The notes: generated from the letters alone by a model not told the origin. DNA of 64,000 bases from Pomphorhynchus laevis (GCA_012934845.2 WNNJ02003039.1:1-64000); one strand, 5' to 3'. Counted from the first letter of the stretch, positions 33,256-44,855 are shown. Made by a program: numbers and translations.

Positions 33256-34385
33256 AGTTTGATATTGTAATATTATATTTGATAATATCATATTTGATAT
33301 TGTAAATATCAAATATGCTTCTAAAGTATATAAAGTTTATTGTAACTTTATTTTATCAGTTTATTAAATTTAGAATTTAGGAGCAAGTTCTAAATTGATC
33401 AAAGTTGTTGAACAGACTGTGCTGTGATTTCTTCTATTGCTACCAGTAGTAGCTAGCGAAATACAATTTTTTGTTACTATGGATCCTGCTTTAAAATCGG
33501 ATTAAATTGTTTAGTCACAATTTGTTTTTATAAAAATATCAATTCTTGAATTTTTGCGCAATTTAGTCTAATGACGATTTTAGTTTGAAGCTAAACTGAT
33601 TTTAGTTTGGAATTAAAAATTTTAAAAATTTCAAAATGATTGAACCATCATTAATAAATCGTTATTTGCAATTATATATTTCACATAAAGCACACAAAAT
33701 GTTCGAAATAAAAATCATTATTTCAAATCATGCATCAAATTTATCGTCAAATGAGAATTTTCAGCGAGATATCTGATACCAGCAGCAGTCACATTTGTGC
33801 GCGATTTAGCGACAAATCGAGTGTCTAATTTCGCTTTGTTCTGTTATTTTCTAACTTATACCATCTCGATTTGTTGTCAATTATGGTTGGATCTAAAACA
33901 GAATAAATTTAAACAATATTTTAAAATTTATTATAAATAAATTTAATAATTTATCAAATAAATTATATAATAATTAATATTTCTATATTATTAAATAATA
34001 AATATATTTTTATTTAATTATAAATTAAATTAAAAAATATTTATTTTATTAATTATTAAATATTAGAAATAGATTAAATATATATCTATTGAAAATTTAA
34101 TCTTGTATAATCTATTATATTGATAATATTTAAACATTATCAATATATTAATTATTTATTTGGCTAACTATTTATATATTACAATATATCATAAAAGACA
34201 AAAACAATTATATAAAAAATTATATAATTTTTAATTTGCAAAAACGAATAAATGAAATTATTGGCTAACTATAATTTATTTGGCTAACTATTTATATAGT
34301 TAGCAAAAACGAATAAATGAAATAAGAATTAATTAATTTTTAATAAATTAATTTCTTTAGTTAATTTTTTATTTTTATTTATTAT
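33256..34385. other. AT-rich intergenic stretch
   Basis: Includes duplicated TTATTTGGCTAACTATTTATATA (34155 and 34275) next to the border of the following element. No gene was recognised. Confidence 0.4.
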
Positions 34386-34388
34386 TAT

Positions 34389-35873
34389 TTGGATGACTGC
34401 TGCATAGGGGGAGAAGTTTCTACTCTAATCAATGATATCGAACACATTCGAACTCAAGGAGCGAAAATGGGATTCTTCTTACGGCCAGACAAATGCCAAG
34501 TGATTTCTAAAAGCGGTACCTATATTCAACCTCTACTTGATATAATGCCATACGTAAAAGTCTGTGATGTGTCATCCGCGGACTTGCTAAACGCTCCGCT
34601 TTGGCCCGGGTTTCACCTCGATATGTTTTTGGAATCGGCTATCACACAACTTCAGCAGGTAGGCCGAAAGCTCTCAAAACTTGCGAAGCACGACGCCTTG
34701 TTTATACTTCGACATTGTTTGACGTTGCCAAAGATCAACTTCCTTTTACGCTGCCCACCGTGTTATACAAGCGGCTTCGTGAAAGCCTTCGACGTGGAAG
34801 TTCGCAGTTTTCTCGAGGAGATCCTTAACCTCAGGCTCTCTGACATAGCCTGCCGTCAAGCCTCGCTACCTGTTAAGATGAGTTGACTTGGTGTTTTGCG
34901 TGCGGAAGAGTTATCTATACCGGCATTTTGTTCATCTGTTTCGGGCACAAAAGACTTAACTGCGCTATTAATCACAGAGCATTTGGCAAATCGCTCAGGC
35001 ACTAAAAACCTTAACTACCGAACGGCGTCAGAGAGTTGGACCACTAAATTGGACCTGACTGTTCCAACGGATACAACCTTGCAAAAACGTTGATAGCCCC
35101 ATTGTTTGAGAAGGAATTCCGACACCTGGCAGGTTCATGCGCCTTTCCCAAAGGTCGGGCCCGCTTGCTATCCGCGTCTACCAGATGGTCTGGCGCATTC
35201 CTTAATGCCCTACCGATAGCTTCGATGGGCACAAAACTAGACGACAGTTCAATCTGTCTTGCATCAGCCCTTCGCCTCGGTATTCTCAACTCGGTTTATT
35301 TAAGTGTTTGTGCGGCGTCGTATCAGACCCCTCTGGTATTCACGGGCTAGACTGCCCCAGAGTGGTTTCTCGGCACAATCGGCACAGTGCTGTAAACACA
35401 CTTATCCGTAGCGCCCTTGCCACAGCCGGTGTCCCGTCCCGCCTTGAACCAATCGGGCTCTGCAGAAACGACGGAAAGAGACCGGACGGTGCTTCACTAG
35501 TCCCATGGGAAAGGGGACGTCTGCTAGTATGGGACTTCACGTGTCCCAACATTCTTGCTGCCAGTCATTTGCCTAGTGCGGTCTCTGGGACCGGGGAGGT
35601 TGCTAGATTGGCAGAGGATCGAAAGAAGGCCAAATATACATGTATTGACGAATCGCAATATAAATTTGTGCCGTTGGCGATCTACACAATTGGTGCTGTC
35701 GGGCCGACAACTTCGAATTATTTGACAAAACTGGGCAATATGTTGGTGGTGGCAACAGATGATCGAAGAGCTGCCAATTTCCTCTTGCATCGTTTAAGCT
35801 GTGCAGTGCAGCGGGGAAATGCAGCGTGCCTCTTAGAGGTCGCTCGAGACGGAAACCTTCCAACTTAACGATA
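34389..35873 (+). mobile_element. Unclassified reverse-transcriptase element, C-terminal part, broken
   Basis: A GC-richer island in AT-rich DNA. Readable blocks are MDDCCIGGEVSTLINDI and LRPDKCQVIS (RT palm with its DD), LSDIACRQASLPVKMS, then GTKLDDSSICLASALRLG, GLDCPRVVSRHNRHSAVN, NDGKRPDGASLVPW, LLVWDFTC and AERLAEDRKKAKY-like ARLAEDRKKAKYT. The RPDG...WDFTC spacing resembles a PD-(D/E)XK nuclease fold. Similar RT-linked proteins are common in invertebrate genomes, but I cannot assign the family. The copy is truncated at its 5' end and broken in a few places, and the sharp compositional step suggests a fairly recent arrival. Confidence 0.6.
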
Positions 35874-36109
35874 CTGAAATATCACAAACTATCTGAAAAA
35901 TTTTATGTATTATAGAACTGATTCTATTATATTTGATTATATTATATGACAAATATTATAATATCACAAACTATACAATTTATTATTTAAATAATATGTA
36001 ACAATTTAATTTATAATTAATAAGATGAAAATAAAAACGACTGCGAACTTAATGATTTTATTGATCATAATTTTGTAAATTTTTATGAATTGATTAATAA
36101 ATAACAGAC

Positions 36110-38445
36110 GTTGATCAGAATAAGGATTAGTGGTCATAAGGAGGAACTGCTATGTTATCAGGTTTCGGCACCTAACTCCTCTACCAAACATAGCGTCGGG
36201 GCCAAATACATGCTAATGATGTATTTCTTCTGATAAAACTATCTAGTATCTTATTCTAATACAAAGTATATTATTTATTATCCATCCATAAAAATTTGCC
36301 ACTTAAGAGTTTAAATTTATTCTTTATATTATTGTGTTGATTTATATATTTTACTATTTTATTCTTGATGTATTTTTATAGTAACCTAGTTTAAAATATG
36401 TATCTATTAAATTATTTAAATGATTTTGAAGAAAGCCAATATCATTACATATTGTTCAATGTATTATATTTTATATTATATGGTATGCATGAATGCTCAT
36501 GCAAAAATATGTTTCTTGTAAATTTAAATATGTCATCTTTACGATATAAATTAATAGTAGTTTTAGTTAATGTTAATTTAATGTTCATATCTAGATATAC
36601 ACCTTCTTTATCATTAATATTGGTTTTGTTAAGAATAAGGCTTTCTGGATAAATGTGCTCACTAATTGAATAAAAATTATTAGAATTAAATACACATATA
36701 TCATCAATGTATCGAAACATATATTTCATATATTTATATTGTTTAGATTTAGTTTTTACACAGTTATGAACAAATTCATATTCTATAAAGCTTAAAAACA
36801 AGTCAGCTATAATTGGGCTACTATTACCACCCATTGGAACACCTTTTACTTGTCTAAATATAGATGTCCCTACTTTTAAATAATTTTGATTTATCAAAAT
36901 ATTTAAGGATTCTATTAATTCAATTTTATCCATATATTTATATTTATTTGATGGTTTAATTTTTGTTAGATAGGCGTTATAATTATTATAACATATATAT
37001 GTATATCTTTTTCCGAATATAAGATTAATTAATTTTACTAACGCTTCTTTAATATCTACTAAATCTAGATTTGTATAAAGCGTACTAAAATCGTATGTAT
37101 TTATATTTTGAAAATTTATTCCTTTTGTCTGTTCTAAAAATTCTTTTGTAGAATTAATACTGAAATAGTGTTTTATACCAGTATTAATTTCGATTACCTT
37201 GCAATATTTTTTAAAAGTGTGCTTTAATTACTTTAAGTATTTTATTCATATAGACAGAAAGTGGTTTTAATGTACATTTAAACGCACTACATATGAACCT
37301 AGGTTTTATTGGATTTTTATGTAATTTTGGATTCCAATATAATATAGGTATAGTTTTATTATCTGATTCAACCTTTATACCCTTTTTATCCATTATAGAA
37401 CAGTGACTTGTAATAATTGTTTCTAAACTCAACTCACTACGTTCATATGTTGGATTTACATTTAAATCATTAGAATTAACCTCTTTCATTAGTATATCAT
37501 AATAAAGCTTTTTGCATATGAAGACAAAGTTATTGCTAGCTTTATCAATAGTTGTTATTATATAGTTATCCTTTAATTTAGTAAGTTCTGTATACATATC
37601 TTTATTAATTTTATCTTTCCTTTTATAATTGTTTGTTATTTTCATTTTATTTTTAATTTTATCAAATATATAATCTTTCCAAATTTTTATCTTAGATATA
37701 TTCGAGCTTTCACTATTAATCAGCTTACTAAAGTAATCATTTAAGTTATTATATAACGAATTGTAAATTTTATTTTTGTCGTTGTTATTATTTAATCTAT
37801 ATTTATACCCTTTTGATAGCAGCTTTCTTAATTCACAATTTTCAATTAATTCTAGATTATGGGTACATATATGTTCATTTATTTTATCAAAACTAAGACT
37901 TTTACAATTGCATTCTGTTTCCATTATGTTTCTAATATTATCGTTACATATTGATTTTAATTCTTTATTATAATTACAAATTTTTCGTCCTAATGGTGGT
38001 AGGAGTTTATACCTTATTTTAGGAATATATTTACTTAAATCTGACCCTATTATTTCTTTACTTTTAGAATTATTTAAAAGTCCGGCTATATTTATGTTAT
38101 CTATACATTTATTAATGAAGTTTATGGTTAATGTATATTTTCTATTGTTATTATTTACATTTATTGTACGATTATAGTATTTTGTATTACAATAACTGTC
38201 TATTATACAACTTAGCCTATCATAGTCGTTAATTAATTTTTGATTTATTGAACATATGATATCTTTAGAAAAACTTCTTATATTTACATAAAGATCTTTT
38301 AGCTTATTATCACTTAAAAGTTGTTTTAATATTTCTAATTGTTCATTTATATACATATCTTTTTTAATATTTTTAACTCTATTTTTCCTATTCCTTTTAT
38401 CACCATGACTTCTTGGTTTGCGTTTAACCGGATTATTATAAATAT
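36110..38445 (-). mobile_element. Best-preserved PLE copy with tail
   Basis: The most complete member of the window's main Penelope-like family. On the minus strand a long frame from about 38445 carries a basic start (NPVKRKPRSHGDKRNRK), MYINEQLEIL (38356), [56 protein letters not shown]. The RT continues in a neighbouring frame with YDFSTLYTNLDLVDI, VPMGGNSSPIIADLF, MFRYIDDICVFNSNN and LDMNIKLTLTKTTINLYRKD. The tail (36240-36110) has the usual paired blocks. No GIY-YIG block was seen at the C terminus, so the nuclease is absent, N-terminal and lost, or supplied in trans. A few breaks. Near-identity to 32069-32611 and 61974-62426 implies a young family. Confidence 0.8.
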
Positions 38446-38683
38446 AATTACTATATAAATATATTTATATTTATATATATTTAAACGTATCTTTTTAATA
38501 TTTTTAACTCTATTTTTCTTATTCCTTTTATCTTAAAAGGTGTTTTAATATTTCTAATTGCTCATTTCATTAACCTTCATTTAATGAAGGTTAACTTTCA
38601 ACATTTGTTGTATTCGTCATTTTCAGATCCGAAAATTTTCACGAATGATCTAGAACATATATTTTTTAAACTCTTATGAAAAG
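38446..38683. other. Spacer with a repeated PLE scrap
   Basis: 38495-38575 repeats the PLE N-terminal region at 38330-38400 (TTTTAATATTTTTAACTCTA). The rest is the 3' flank of the zinc-finger gene. Confidence 0.45.
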
Positions 38684-39622
38684 TTAAAAGTTTAAATTGG
38701 GCAACATTGTTATTTTGTATTCATGTCCTTGTACTGATACGTCTTCTTTTGAAATGTCTACATTTAGCATGTGCTTGGTCTTTAAATGCAGTTTTAACTT
38801 TGACGGTTGAGCGAAGGAATCGTTGCAAATCCAGCATACAAATGGCTTATGGTTTACGTGAATCATCATGTGCTTTTGATGGTCATCTTTTGATTTGAAA
38901 GCAGCAAAACAAAGACTGCACGGATAGGGTCTTTCGTTAGTATGACTTCGCATGTGAACTTCTAGTTTACTGGGTGCAATGTAAGATTTATCACAACGAT
39001 TACAACGATATGGTTTGATGCCGAGGTGTCTTTGAACATGAAGCCGCAAATTTCCCCACTGGCTAAATCTTTTATTGCAAAAGTCACATTCAAACGGCGT
39101 TTCTCTCGTATGTACACGAATATGCTTTATTATCGCATATCCAGCTGAAAAGATACGATTGCAAAGGTTACACCGGTACATGCCTCTTGTCCGACGAGCT
39201 GTGGTCAGTTGATGATTTAGCGAGATTTTGTTTTCCGAATCCGGCCTTACCTGATCGCAGAATTGTTGCTGAACTGATCTTGCTGTTTGACATGATATAT
39301 GGCGAGTAGCATTGTACCTGAAATTATTGAATTCCAATGGACTCTCATTTTCAGTATATTTTCTAGATTCACCATATGGTTTACTACTAAATCCACTAAA
39401 ATCCACAGATCTTTCAGGGGATGAAAAACTTGAAGACTCACTTGAGTCATCACTACTTGATTCATTGTCGTACACACCAAGTTTCCGCATTTGAGGAAAT
39501 CGCTTACCGGCTAGAAATTGCTCCCAATTCATTATCCAATATTCTGGAATACAACTTTCCGAATTGTCAGATGATGAAGACATCGGTGCGCTTGACGGTT
39601 GCGGCAGTGCTTTCTCGACCAT
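38684..39622 (-). CDS. Five-finger C2H2 zinc-finger protein, single exon
   Basis: A complete 312-residue frame. ATG is in strong context (AACATGG) with an in-frame TAA just upstream. An acidic Ser-rich N-terminal half (about residues 1-145) is followed by five C2H2 fingers at about 149-171, 177-199, 205-227, 233-255 and 261-284. Each has C-x2-C-x12-H-x3-H spacing except the last, which has H-x4-H. Linkers are TRETPF, LGIKPY, TNERPY and VNHKPF, close to the classical TGEKPY. Expected role: sequence-specific DNA binding in the nucleus. No KRAB, BTB or ZAD domain is visible. No stops or frameshifts. It may lie nested in, or downstream of, the Piccolo-like gene on the same strand. The orthologue was not identified. 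Confidence 0.9.
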   Translation of the reverse strand: MVEKALPQPSSAPMSSSSDNSESCIPEYWIMNWEQFLAGKRFPQMRKLGVYDNESSSDDSSESSSFSSPERSVDFSGFSSKPYGESRKYTENESPLEFNNFRYNATRHISCQTARSVQQQFCDQVRPDSENKISLNHQLTTARRTRGMYRCNLCNRIFSAGYAIIKHIRVHTRETPFECDFCNKRFSQWGNLRLHVQRHLGIKPYRCNRCDKSYIAPSKLEVHMRSHTNERPYPCSLCFAAFKSKDDHQKHMMIHVNHKPFVCWICNDSFAQPSKLKLHLKTKHMLNVDISKEDVSVQGHEYKITMLPNLNF

Positions 39623-40240
39623 GTTTTAGTGGAATCAGTCGAACTCCTAATGTGGACAGCATTGTCCATTTATATACCAATTTATGGTATAAAATGTCCT
39701 AATTTGTATACATATTTATATTTTAAATATAATATACCTTGGTAGATGAGTGTAGAAATTTTTTTAAATTGACCTTATTTATTGACACTCAGATAAAATC
39801 GGTTACATACCGAAAGTATTTTGTAATTTTAAAACGTTTGTACTCGTTTATGGACAGAATTTTGTTTGTCTTATATTTAGGCAACAGTCTCTTTAATTTA
39901 TCTCTAATATGCTCATTTAATAAAATTAACGTAAATACTTTTGCTTAATCTGAAATTACTCAACAAGAAGTATTTTGTAATTTTAAAACTTTTGTTCTCG
40001 TTTATGGACAAAATTAATTACTAACAGTAGATCTTTTATTATTCGATATTATATTCTAGTATTATTTAGTGCCCTCATTAATGGATGTACAAATGTCAAA
40101 ATTGTCCTCATTGCTAGACAAAACTATTTCTAAGAACTACCTTACGCCAGCAGCTTACAAGTAATGAGTCAGGTTGTTTTATATCGTAAAGTAGTTAGAT
40201 TGCAAAATTTTGAGCTAAATTAGATTAGATTAGATTAGAT
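39623..40240. other. 5' flank of the zinc-finger gene
   Basis: Two copies of AGTATTTTGTAATTTTAAAAC (39816 and 39969) share downstream GTTTATGGACA, forming a direct repeat of about 40 bp. No gene was seen. Confidence 0.45.
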
Positions 40241-40242
40241 TA

Positions 40243-40575
40243 AAAAAATCTATATTTCGATAGCTCCTGCTATCATCATCAGGATTACAAAAAAATGTTT
40301 CACATTTTATTTTCGTTAAATGTTTATTAAATGTTTAGTGAATGTTTAATGTTTAAAAAAATGTTTATTGCTTATTATTAATAAAATGTTTATTATCAAT
40401 AAACAATGTTTATTGTTTATTAAATGTTTAATGTTCACTAAACATTTTATTAAATGTTTAATGTTCACTAAACATTTTATTAAATGTTTAATGTTCACTA
40501 AACATTTTATTAAATGTTTAGTGAAACATTTAATTGTAATCCTGATGATGATAACAGGAGCTGTCGAAATGTAGA
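40243..40575. mobile_element. Fold-back element with 30-bp internal tandem repeat
   Basis: Ends mirror each other: ATATTTCGATAGCTCCTGCT...CATCAGGATTACAA (40250-40292) and TTGTAATCCTGATGATG...GGAGCTGTCGAAATGTAG (40533-40575). The minus-strand left end reads CTGATGAT-GATAGC-AGGA-GCTATC-GAAA, the hammerhead-like motif. The interior has three copies of AATGTTTAATGTTCACTAAA (30-bp period, 40424-40520). Confidence 0.7.
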
Positions 40576-40734
40576 ATTTTTATCAAATAAAGGATATTTT
40601 CTTCTTCGTTCCTGTAATAATATATATTTGAAATAGTAGAAGATTATGGGTTTAGTATTTATTATAATGAAATAAATTGGATAGTAAACAGTGTTAAATG
40701 TTGAATGAACGATATGCATTTAAAACGATAAACA

Positions 40735-41000
40735 TTTAATAAAAAAATGTTTCACATTTTATTTTTATTAAATGTTTAGTGAATGTTTAATGTTTAAAAA
40801 AATGTTTATTGTTTATTATTAATAAATGTTTATTATCAATAAACAATGTTTATTGTTTATTAAATGTTTAATGTTCACTAAACATTTTGTTAAATGTTTA
40901 GTGAAACATTTTATTGTAATAAAGATTACAGTGAAATGTTTCACAGATCAGGATTACAAAACATTTTACAATGTTTTGTAATCCTGATGATGATAACAGA
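40735..41000. mobile_element. Second, partial copy of the 40243 fold-back element
   Basis: AAATGTTTCACATTTTATTT...AAATGTTTAATGTTCACTAAA, then an internal inversion TCAGGATTACAAAACATTTT / CAATGTTTTGTAATCCTGATG at 40945-40990. It lacks the left end. Confidence 0.6.
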
Positions 41001-41424
41001 AGATTATGGGTTTAACCATTTACTTAAATCAAAATTTTATTAAATTAATCACGATCCAGATGAATAAGGTAATTGCACGAGCCGTGATATATCAAGATAC
41101 AAAATGAATCAAAAATCAGAAACAAAAAGTATCTAATAAAAAAGTGAAGGACTAAACAACAAAGTGCAGACATCGAATCAACATTAAAGTCGATCAAGTG
41201 ATTAATTTCATGTCAATCAAGGGAAGCGGTACGACGGAGATAACCAATAATTAACAAAAGGTTAATAATGGAATAGATGTCGCATTGCAATGCCATGCCC
41301 GCTTTTGAAAAAGCATGATGATCTGGGATGATCCCTAGATCATCACAGGATATATCATATAATATTTATAACAAATGAAATTATTTTGAGATAATTTCAT
41401 AAACAACATTAAATTGTCATTTAC
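41001..41424. other. Intron or flank downstream of the C2 exon
   Basis: No exon completing the C2 domain was found here. A small palindrome GATCATCCCTAGATCATC lies around 41325-41345. Confidence 0.35.
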
Positions 41425-43373
41425 CTGAGAGATCGATTAACACATTACCAAGAAAATCATTTGAGCTAAGCTTATCGTAATCCCATACGGTGATATCAAG
41501 AGATTTATATTTCAACTCCTCGCTATGTATATTTTGGAACACTAAAGTCTCGTTCCATTCGGGATTCAAAGTCTTCATCATGTAAGCAGTTTTTCTTTTG
41601 TTCTCTTTGCTTCAAATCAAAACAATCAGTAAACGTAATGTGAGAAATAGCTTACAAAAATTTTAATCCTTCATTGAAACAAATATTTTATAAGGCAAGT
41701 TACAGAAAATGAGCGTCAAGGTAAATATCGTTTGAATTTGTGAAGATCAGCGAAATAGACGAAGAAGAAAATCACGAGAATTATATAATAAATAATCATA
41801 TAATAATATTATATATAATATAATAATATTAGATATAATATAATAATATTAGATATAATATAATAATATTAGATATAATAAATTACAAAAATATAATATG
41901 ACGTCAATAGATGAAATACAGTTCGAAAGATAAGCAAAGGGTTCCTATCTCTTAAAGTAATATATAGTTGCGGTCTTTTGTATGATTCTTCCAGATTTTT
42001 GTTAGCAACTTAGGAATTATTAAAATTTGCGCTAAAGAGCATAAACTCGAAACGTTGTCACAAATTAAAAAAAATATTACATTTTCCCGGTTATATAGTT
42101 TTAATTAAATTAAAATTAAAGCGTCTTGAAATGACCTCGAATTTCAGTTCGAGTTATAAAAGCCCTGTGTTTTTATATACAGGGTTTTTATAACACATAC
42201 TGAAATTCGGGGTCAGTTCAAGACGCTTTAATATCGAATCTAATAAAATTTATAAAACAAGAAAAAGGCAATATTTATTTAATTAAAAATTGTAATTCCT
42301 ATCCAAACAAATATTTAGATAAATACAAGTTAGAGAAAATGAGCGTCAGATAAAAAATGGCTTGAATTTTTGAAGAACAGCGAATAATGAAGAAAAATCA
42401 CAAGATTTATACATTTCTTATATATTTACAGGATTTCTAACGAAATGTGGCATTTATAGAAAATGGTGACTGCAAGTAGTGAATCAAAGTCAAGTCTATC
42501 AAGCAACACCATTTTGTATAAATGCCGTATTTCGTAAGAAATCCTGGACCGTTGTATACTCAGACCATCCGTGCATTACAATTATACATGTCGTATCCTA
42601 AAGATCCAACGAGTGCAGCGACAAGTCAGCAACAACCTCTGTCTAGTGTTTAAGGATGGTCCGCACAGCAATTCGATCTGGTTAAGAGCGTAAGCCTCAG
42701 ACAATTAAGCAAAGTGTTGGAAACGCTTTCATTCACAATGTCACAAAGGCAACCGAAACGACCAGCGGATACTTCATTGTAATGATAAGTTTTGACGGTT
42801 ACGTCATCATTTCGATGCTAGTCGTATAGAAGTGACATGGTTACTAAAAGTTGTTAATCAAAGTCAGGTCTATCAAGCAACATCATTTTATATAAATACC
42901 AAATTTCGTTAGAAATCCTGGACCGTTGTTCACTCTGTACACCAACATAATATATACCGCTTCAAACAAAACAAACATAAATATGTTTGTTCTTTTTCTG
43001 ACGAACGCGTCAAGCCGAAACGTATTTGAGTGTAATAAATAAGAAAAACTAACTACTGCTTTTCATGTTTCTACCTTTTGTATTCAAATTATATATACAT
43101 ATATCGGTTTAGCAATCATGCTGCGATTGATCAAATATATGCTGCGATTGATCAAATATATGCAGCGATTGCATATAAATATATTTATAATTACCAAACA
43201 GTTTTTTGTAAAGATATGAAAACTTATTATAAAACTAATTACTCTCGTCCAGGAAGTAGGTAAACTTTAACGAAAGGATCCGAAAATCCGTTAGCATCAC
43301 TTGATAGCAAGTCTCGGCCACGAATTACTCTTAATCTTAGTTCTTCTGCATTTTTATCATGTGTCAATGATAG
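41425..43373 (-). CDS. Piccolo/RIM-type C2 domain, two exons of a synaptic scaffold gene
   Basis: Exon 43373-43243 encodes [41 protein letters not shown]. Exon 41594-41425 continues [47 protein letters not shown]. Donor GAGA|GTAATT and acceptor ACAAAAG|A keep the frame, and the last donor is CTCTCAG|GTAAAT. Together they make most of one C2 domain. The Asp residues of the calcium loops (SSDANGFSD and [10 protein letters not shown]) are present, as in Piccolo C2A and unlike RIM C2A. Known family members (Piccolo, Fife, RIM) organise vesicle release at presynaptic active zones. The PDZ exon at 63865-63973 and linker exon at 60142-60751 fit as upstream parts of the same gene. The rest of the C2 domain lies further downstream and was not found. 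Confidence 0.8.
41790..41882. repeat. AT-only tandem repeat, 21-bp unit
   Basis: TAATATAATAATATTAGATA is repeated four times (first unit slightly different), in the intron between the two C2 exons. Confidence 0.8.
42116..42232. mobile_element. Short hairpin (MITE-like) element
   Basis: Outer arms TTAAAGCGTCTTGAA / TTCAAGACGCTTTAA. Inner arms CGAATTTCAGT / ACTGAAATTCG and CCCTGT / ACAGGG give an almost continuous 50-bp stem. Flanks are TTAAA-like. Confidence 0.7.
42480..42945. repeat. 85-bp direct repeats flanking a LINE B tail
   Basis: 42480-42567 and 42857-42941 share TCTATCAAGCAACA, AATTTCG-like blocks and AGAAATCCTGGACCGTTGT. The first copy is also one arm of an inverted pair (42430-42540, GATTTCTAACGAAAT with ATTTCGTAAGAAATC). 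Confidence 0.65.
42596..42790 (-). mobile_element. LINE family B 3' tail only
   Basis: On the minus strand it matches 10660-10815: the AGTATCCGCTGGTCGTTTCG block, GTGACATTGTGAATGAAAGC, GCTGTGCGGACCATCCTTAA and CACTCGTTGGATC. A severely 5'-truncated insertion. Confidence 0.7.
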
Positions 43374-44275
43374 CTAAATGTACTAAGGACATTAAACATT
43401 ATTGAAATATCAACATTTTCCTTCTTTTTCTTATTCATCTCCAATAATTCTTTATAAATTACAAAATTGTTTATTTGTGGATAATAAAATTTTAAATATT
43501 TTTAGATAAATGAGAAAGAAATTTGAAGGATTATGTTTGTTGCTGGTTAATCTGCTATAAAAATTCGAGAATGTCTTCACAATCGAAAGAAACCAAAAGT
43601 TTTTGATTCAATATTTCCAGTGCTCATCATAGTCATCATCGGAAAATGATTGTTACCCATACGAAACATTTAAGATTAAGAACTTATTTCGTTTTTCAAA
43701 TGTTTTTAAATTAAGCTTTAATTCTTAATTGAATTTTTTCGTACAAAATGTATACATTTTGTAATATGCCTGGATGATTTCGTTATAACACTATGATCAC
43801 CATACATGATCCGTTTACTGTTAAAAAATAAATTTGCAAAAGAGGAAATATTTCATTCAATCCACCGGTAGGATAAATAAATCCTTTCTTTGTATTTATT
43901 CAAAAAATGTATGCATAAAACATTTACCCATAATTTTTACAAACTGAATCAAAATGAAATGAAAAATAAAATTATTTGTTTTTATAAAATTATAAAATTA
44001 TAGATATAAATAGTGAAATTATTTTATAAATAGTGTTGTTCATAATTTCCACATTTTGTGAAAATTCAATAACACATTTTGATCTTAAATTCGGGATTTG
44101 TACCCATAAATTGAATTTAGAACATTTAAAAAAATTAAAAAAAGTGTTCAAAGTTTAATAAATTGAACTTGAACATTTACCCATAAATGTTCAAAGTCTT
44201 GGGATGAGGACGTAATTGTTTAAAACTCTTAGACTTTAATATTTTCCGTTGAAGATAAAGCTTCTGAATAGTTTT
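43374..44275. other. Start of the large intron
   Basis: AT-rich. A decayed PLE-type motif (CCGATGATGACTATGATGAG...GAAATATTGA on the minus strand, 43600-43650) and a duplicated ACCCATAAATTGAA / ACCCATAAATGTTCAA pair around 44102-44195. No exon was seen. Confidence 0.4.
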
Positions 44276-44279
44276 TAAA

Positions 44280-44640
44280 TGAGAGCCGTAATTATTTCTA
44301 CAGCCGGAAATAATATTTTGAAAGCCAAATTTGTTCCTATAAAATATAAGCCCGACTTAAACACAGGTAACTACAATAACACGAGGTTCAAAAGATTCTA
44401 AAAAACGATTTTTCCTGACATTGAAGCAAAGCAAGTAAAGATTGAATTGTTAAAAATATTCTCGAAGGGGCAATTCCTCCAGTACCAAAGCCTGACAATC
44501 TAGTAATTATAAAGCTGCTAGCTCCCATTGAAAGGAATAACCTGTTTAATATCTTCTTGAGAGAATTTGCAAACCGATACAGAATAAAAGAATTTTATTT
44601 AATACAATAAAATATTACGAGGCGGAAATCAAGATTTCCT
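44280..44640 (+). pseudogene. Decayed coding fragment, related to 45790-46120
   Basis: Encodes KAKFVPIKYKPDLNTGNYNN and, after a stop, GAIPPVPKPDNLVIIKLLAP with NNLFNIFLREFANRYRIKEF. The minus-strand frame at 46110-45810 encodes a related order (GEGVLPSIPKLKTLLVIKIS, HNMFNVFLRPFVNNYNNRIL). The family was not recognised. Two divergent copies in opposite orientation suggest an old mobile or duplicated gene. Confidence 0.4.
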
Positions 44641-44744
44641 TCACGACGCCTGATTAGACTAATTCCTATATAGAATATTTCTAAAGTAAACACATGGATT
44701 CAATCTCATCTAGACCTATTCTCGCGATAATACGAGGTTACAAT

Positions 44745-44855
44745 AATACGATCGAACATATTTGCGATTTGCCTTGCAATCGTCGGCTTTCCTGTGGCTT
44801 GCATAATTGTACACTAAAGTGCCATAGCGACCCCTGTCCACCTTGCAAAAGAGGA
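44745..44855 (+). CDS. NFX1-type zinc-finger exon (isolated)
   Basis: The frame NNTIEHICDLPCNRRLSCGL, HNCTLKCHSDPCPPCKRG fits the NF-X1 finger pattern CGxHxCxxxCHxGPCPPC, and ends at a strong donor AGGAC|GTAAGT (about 44855). The upstream border may be an AG at about 44713. NFX1/shuttle-craft proteins are DNA- or RNA-binding regulators with several such fingers; only one is seen here. It is antisense within the large intron of the Piccolo-like gene, so it is a nested gene exon or a stranded copy. Confidence 0.5.

Noticed and set aside
42998-43021. CTGACGAACGCGTCAAGCCGAAAC, resembling a hammerhead
   Set aside because: The middle segment does not form a convincing stem II and no stem III was found. 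More likely a decayed PLE end.
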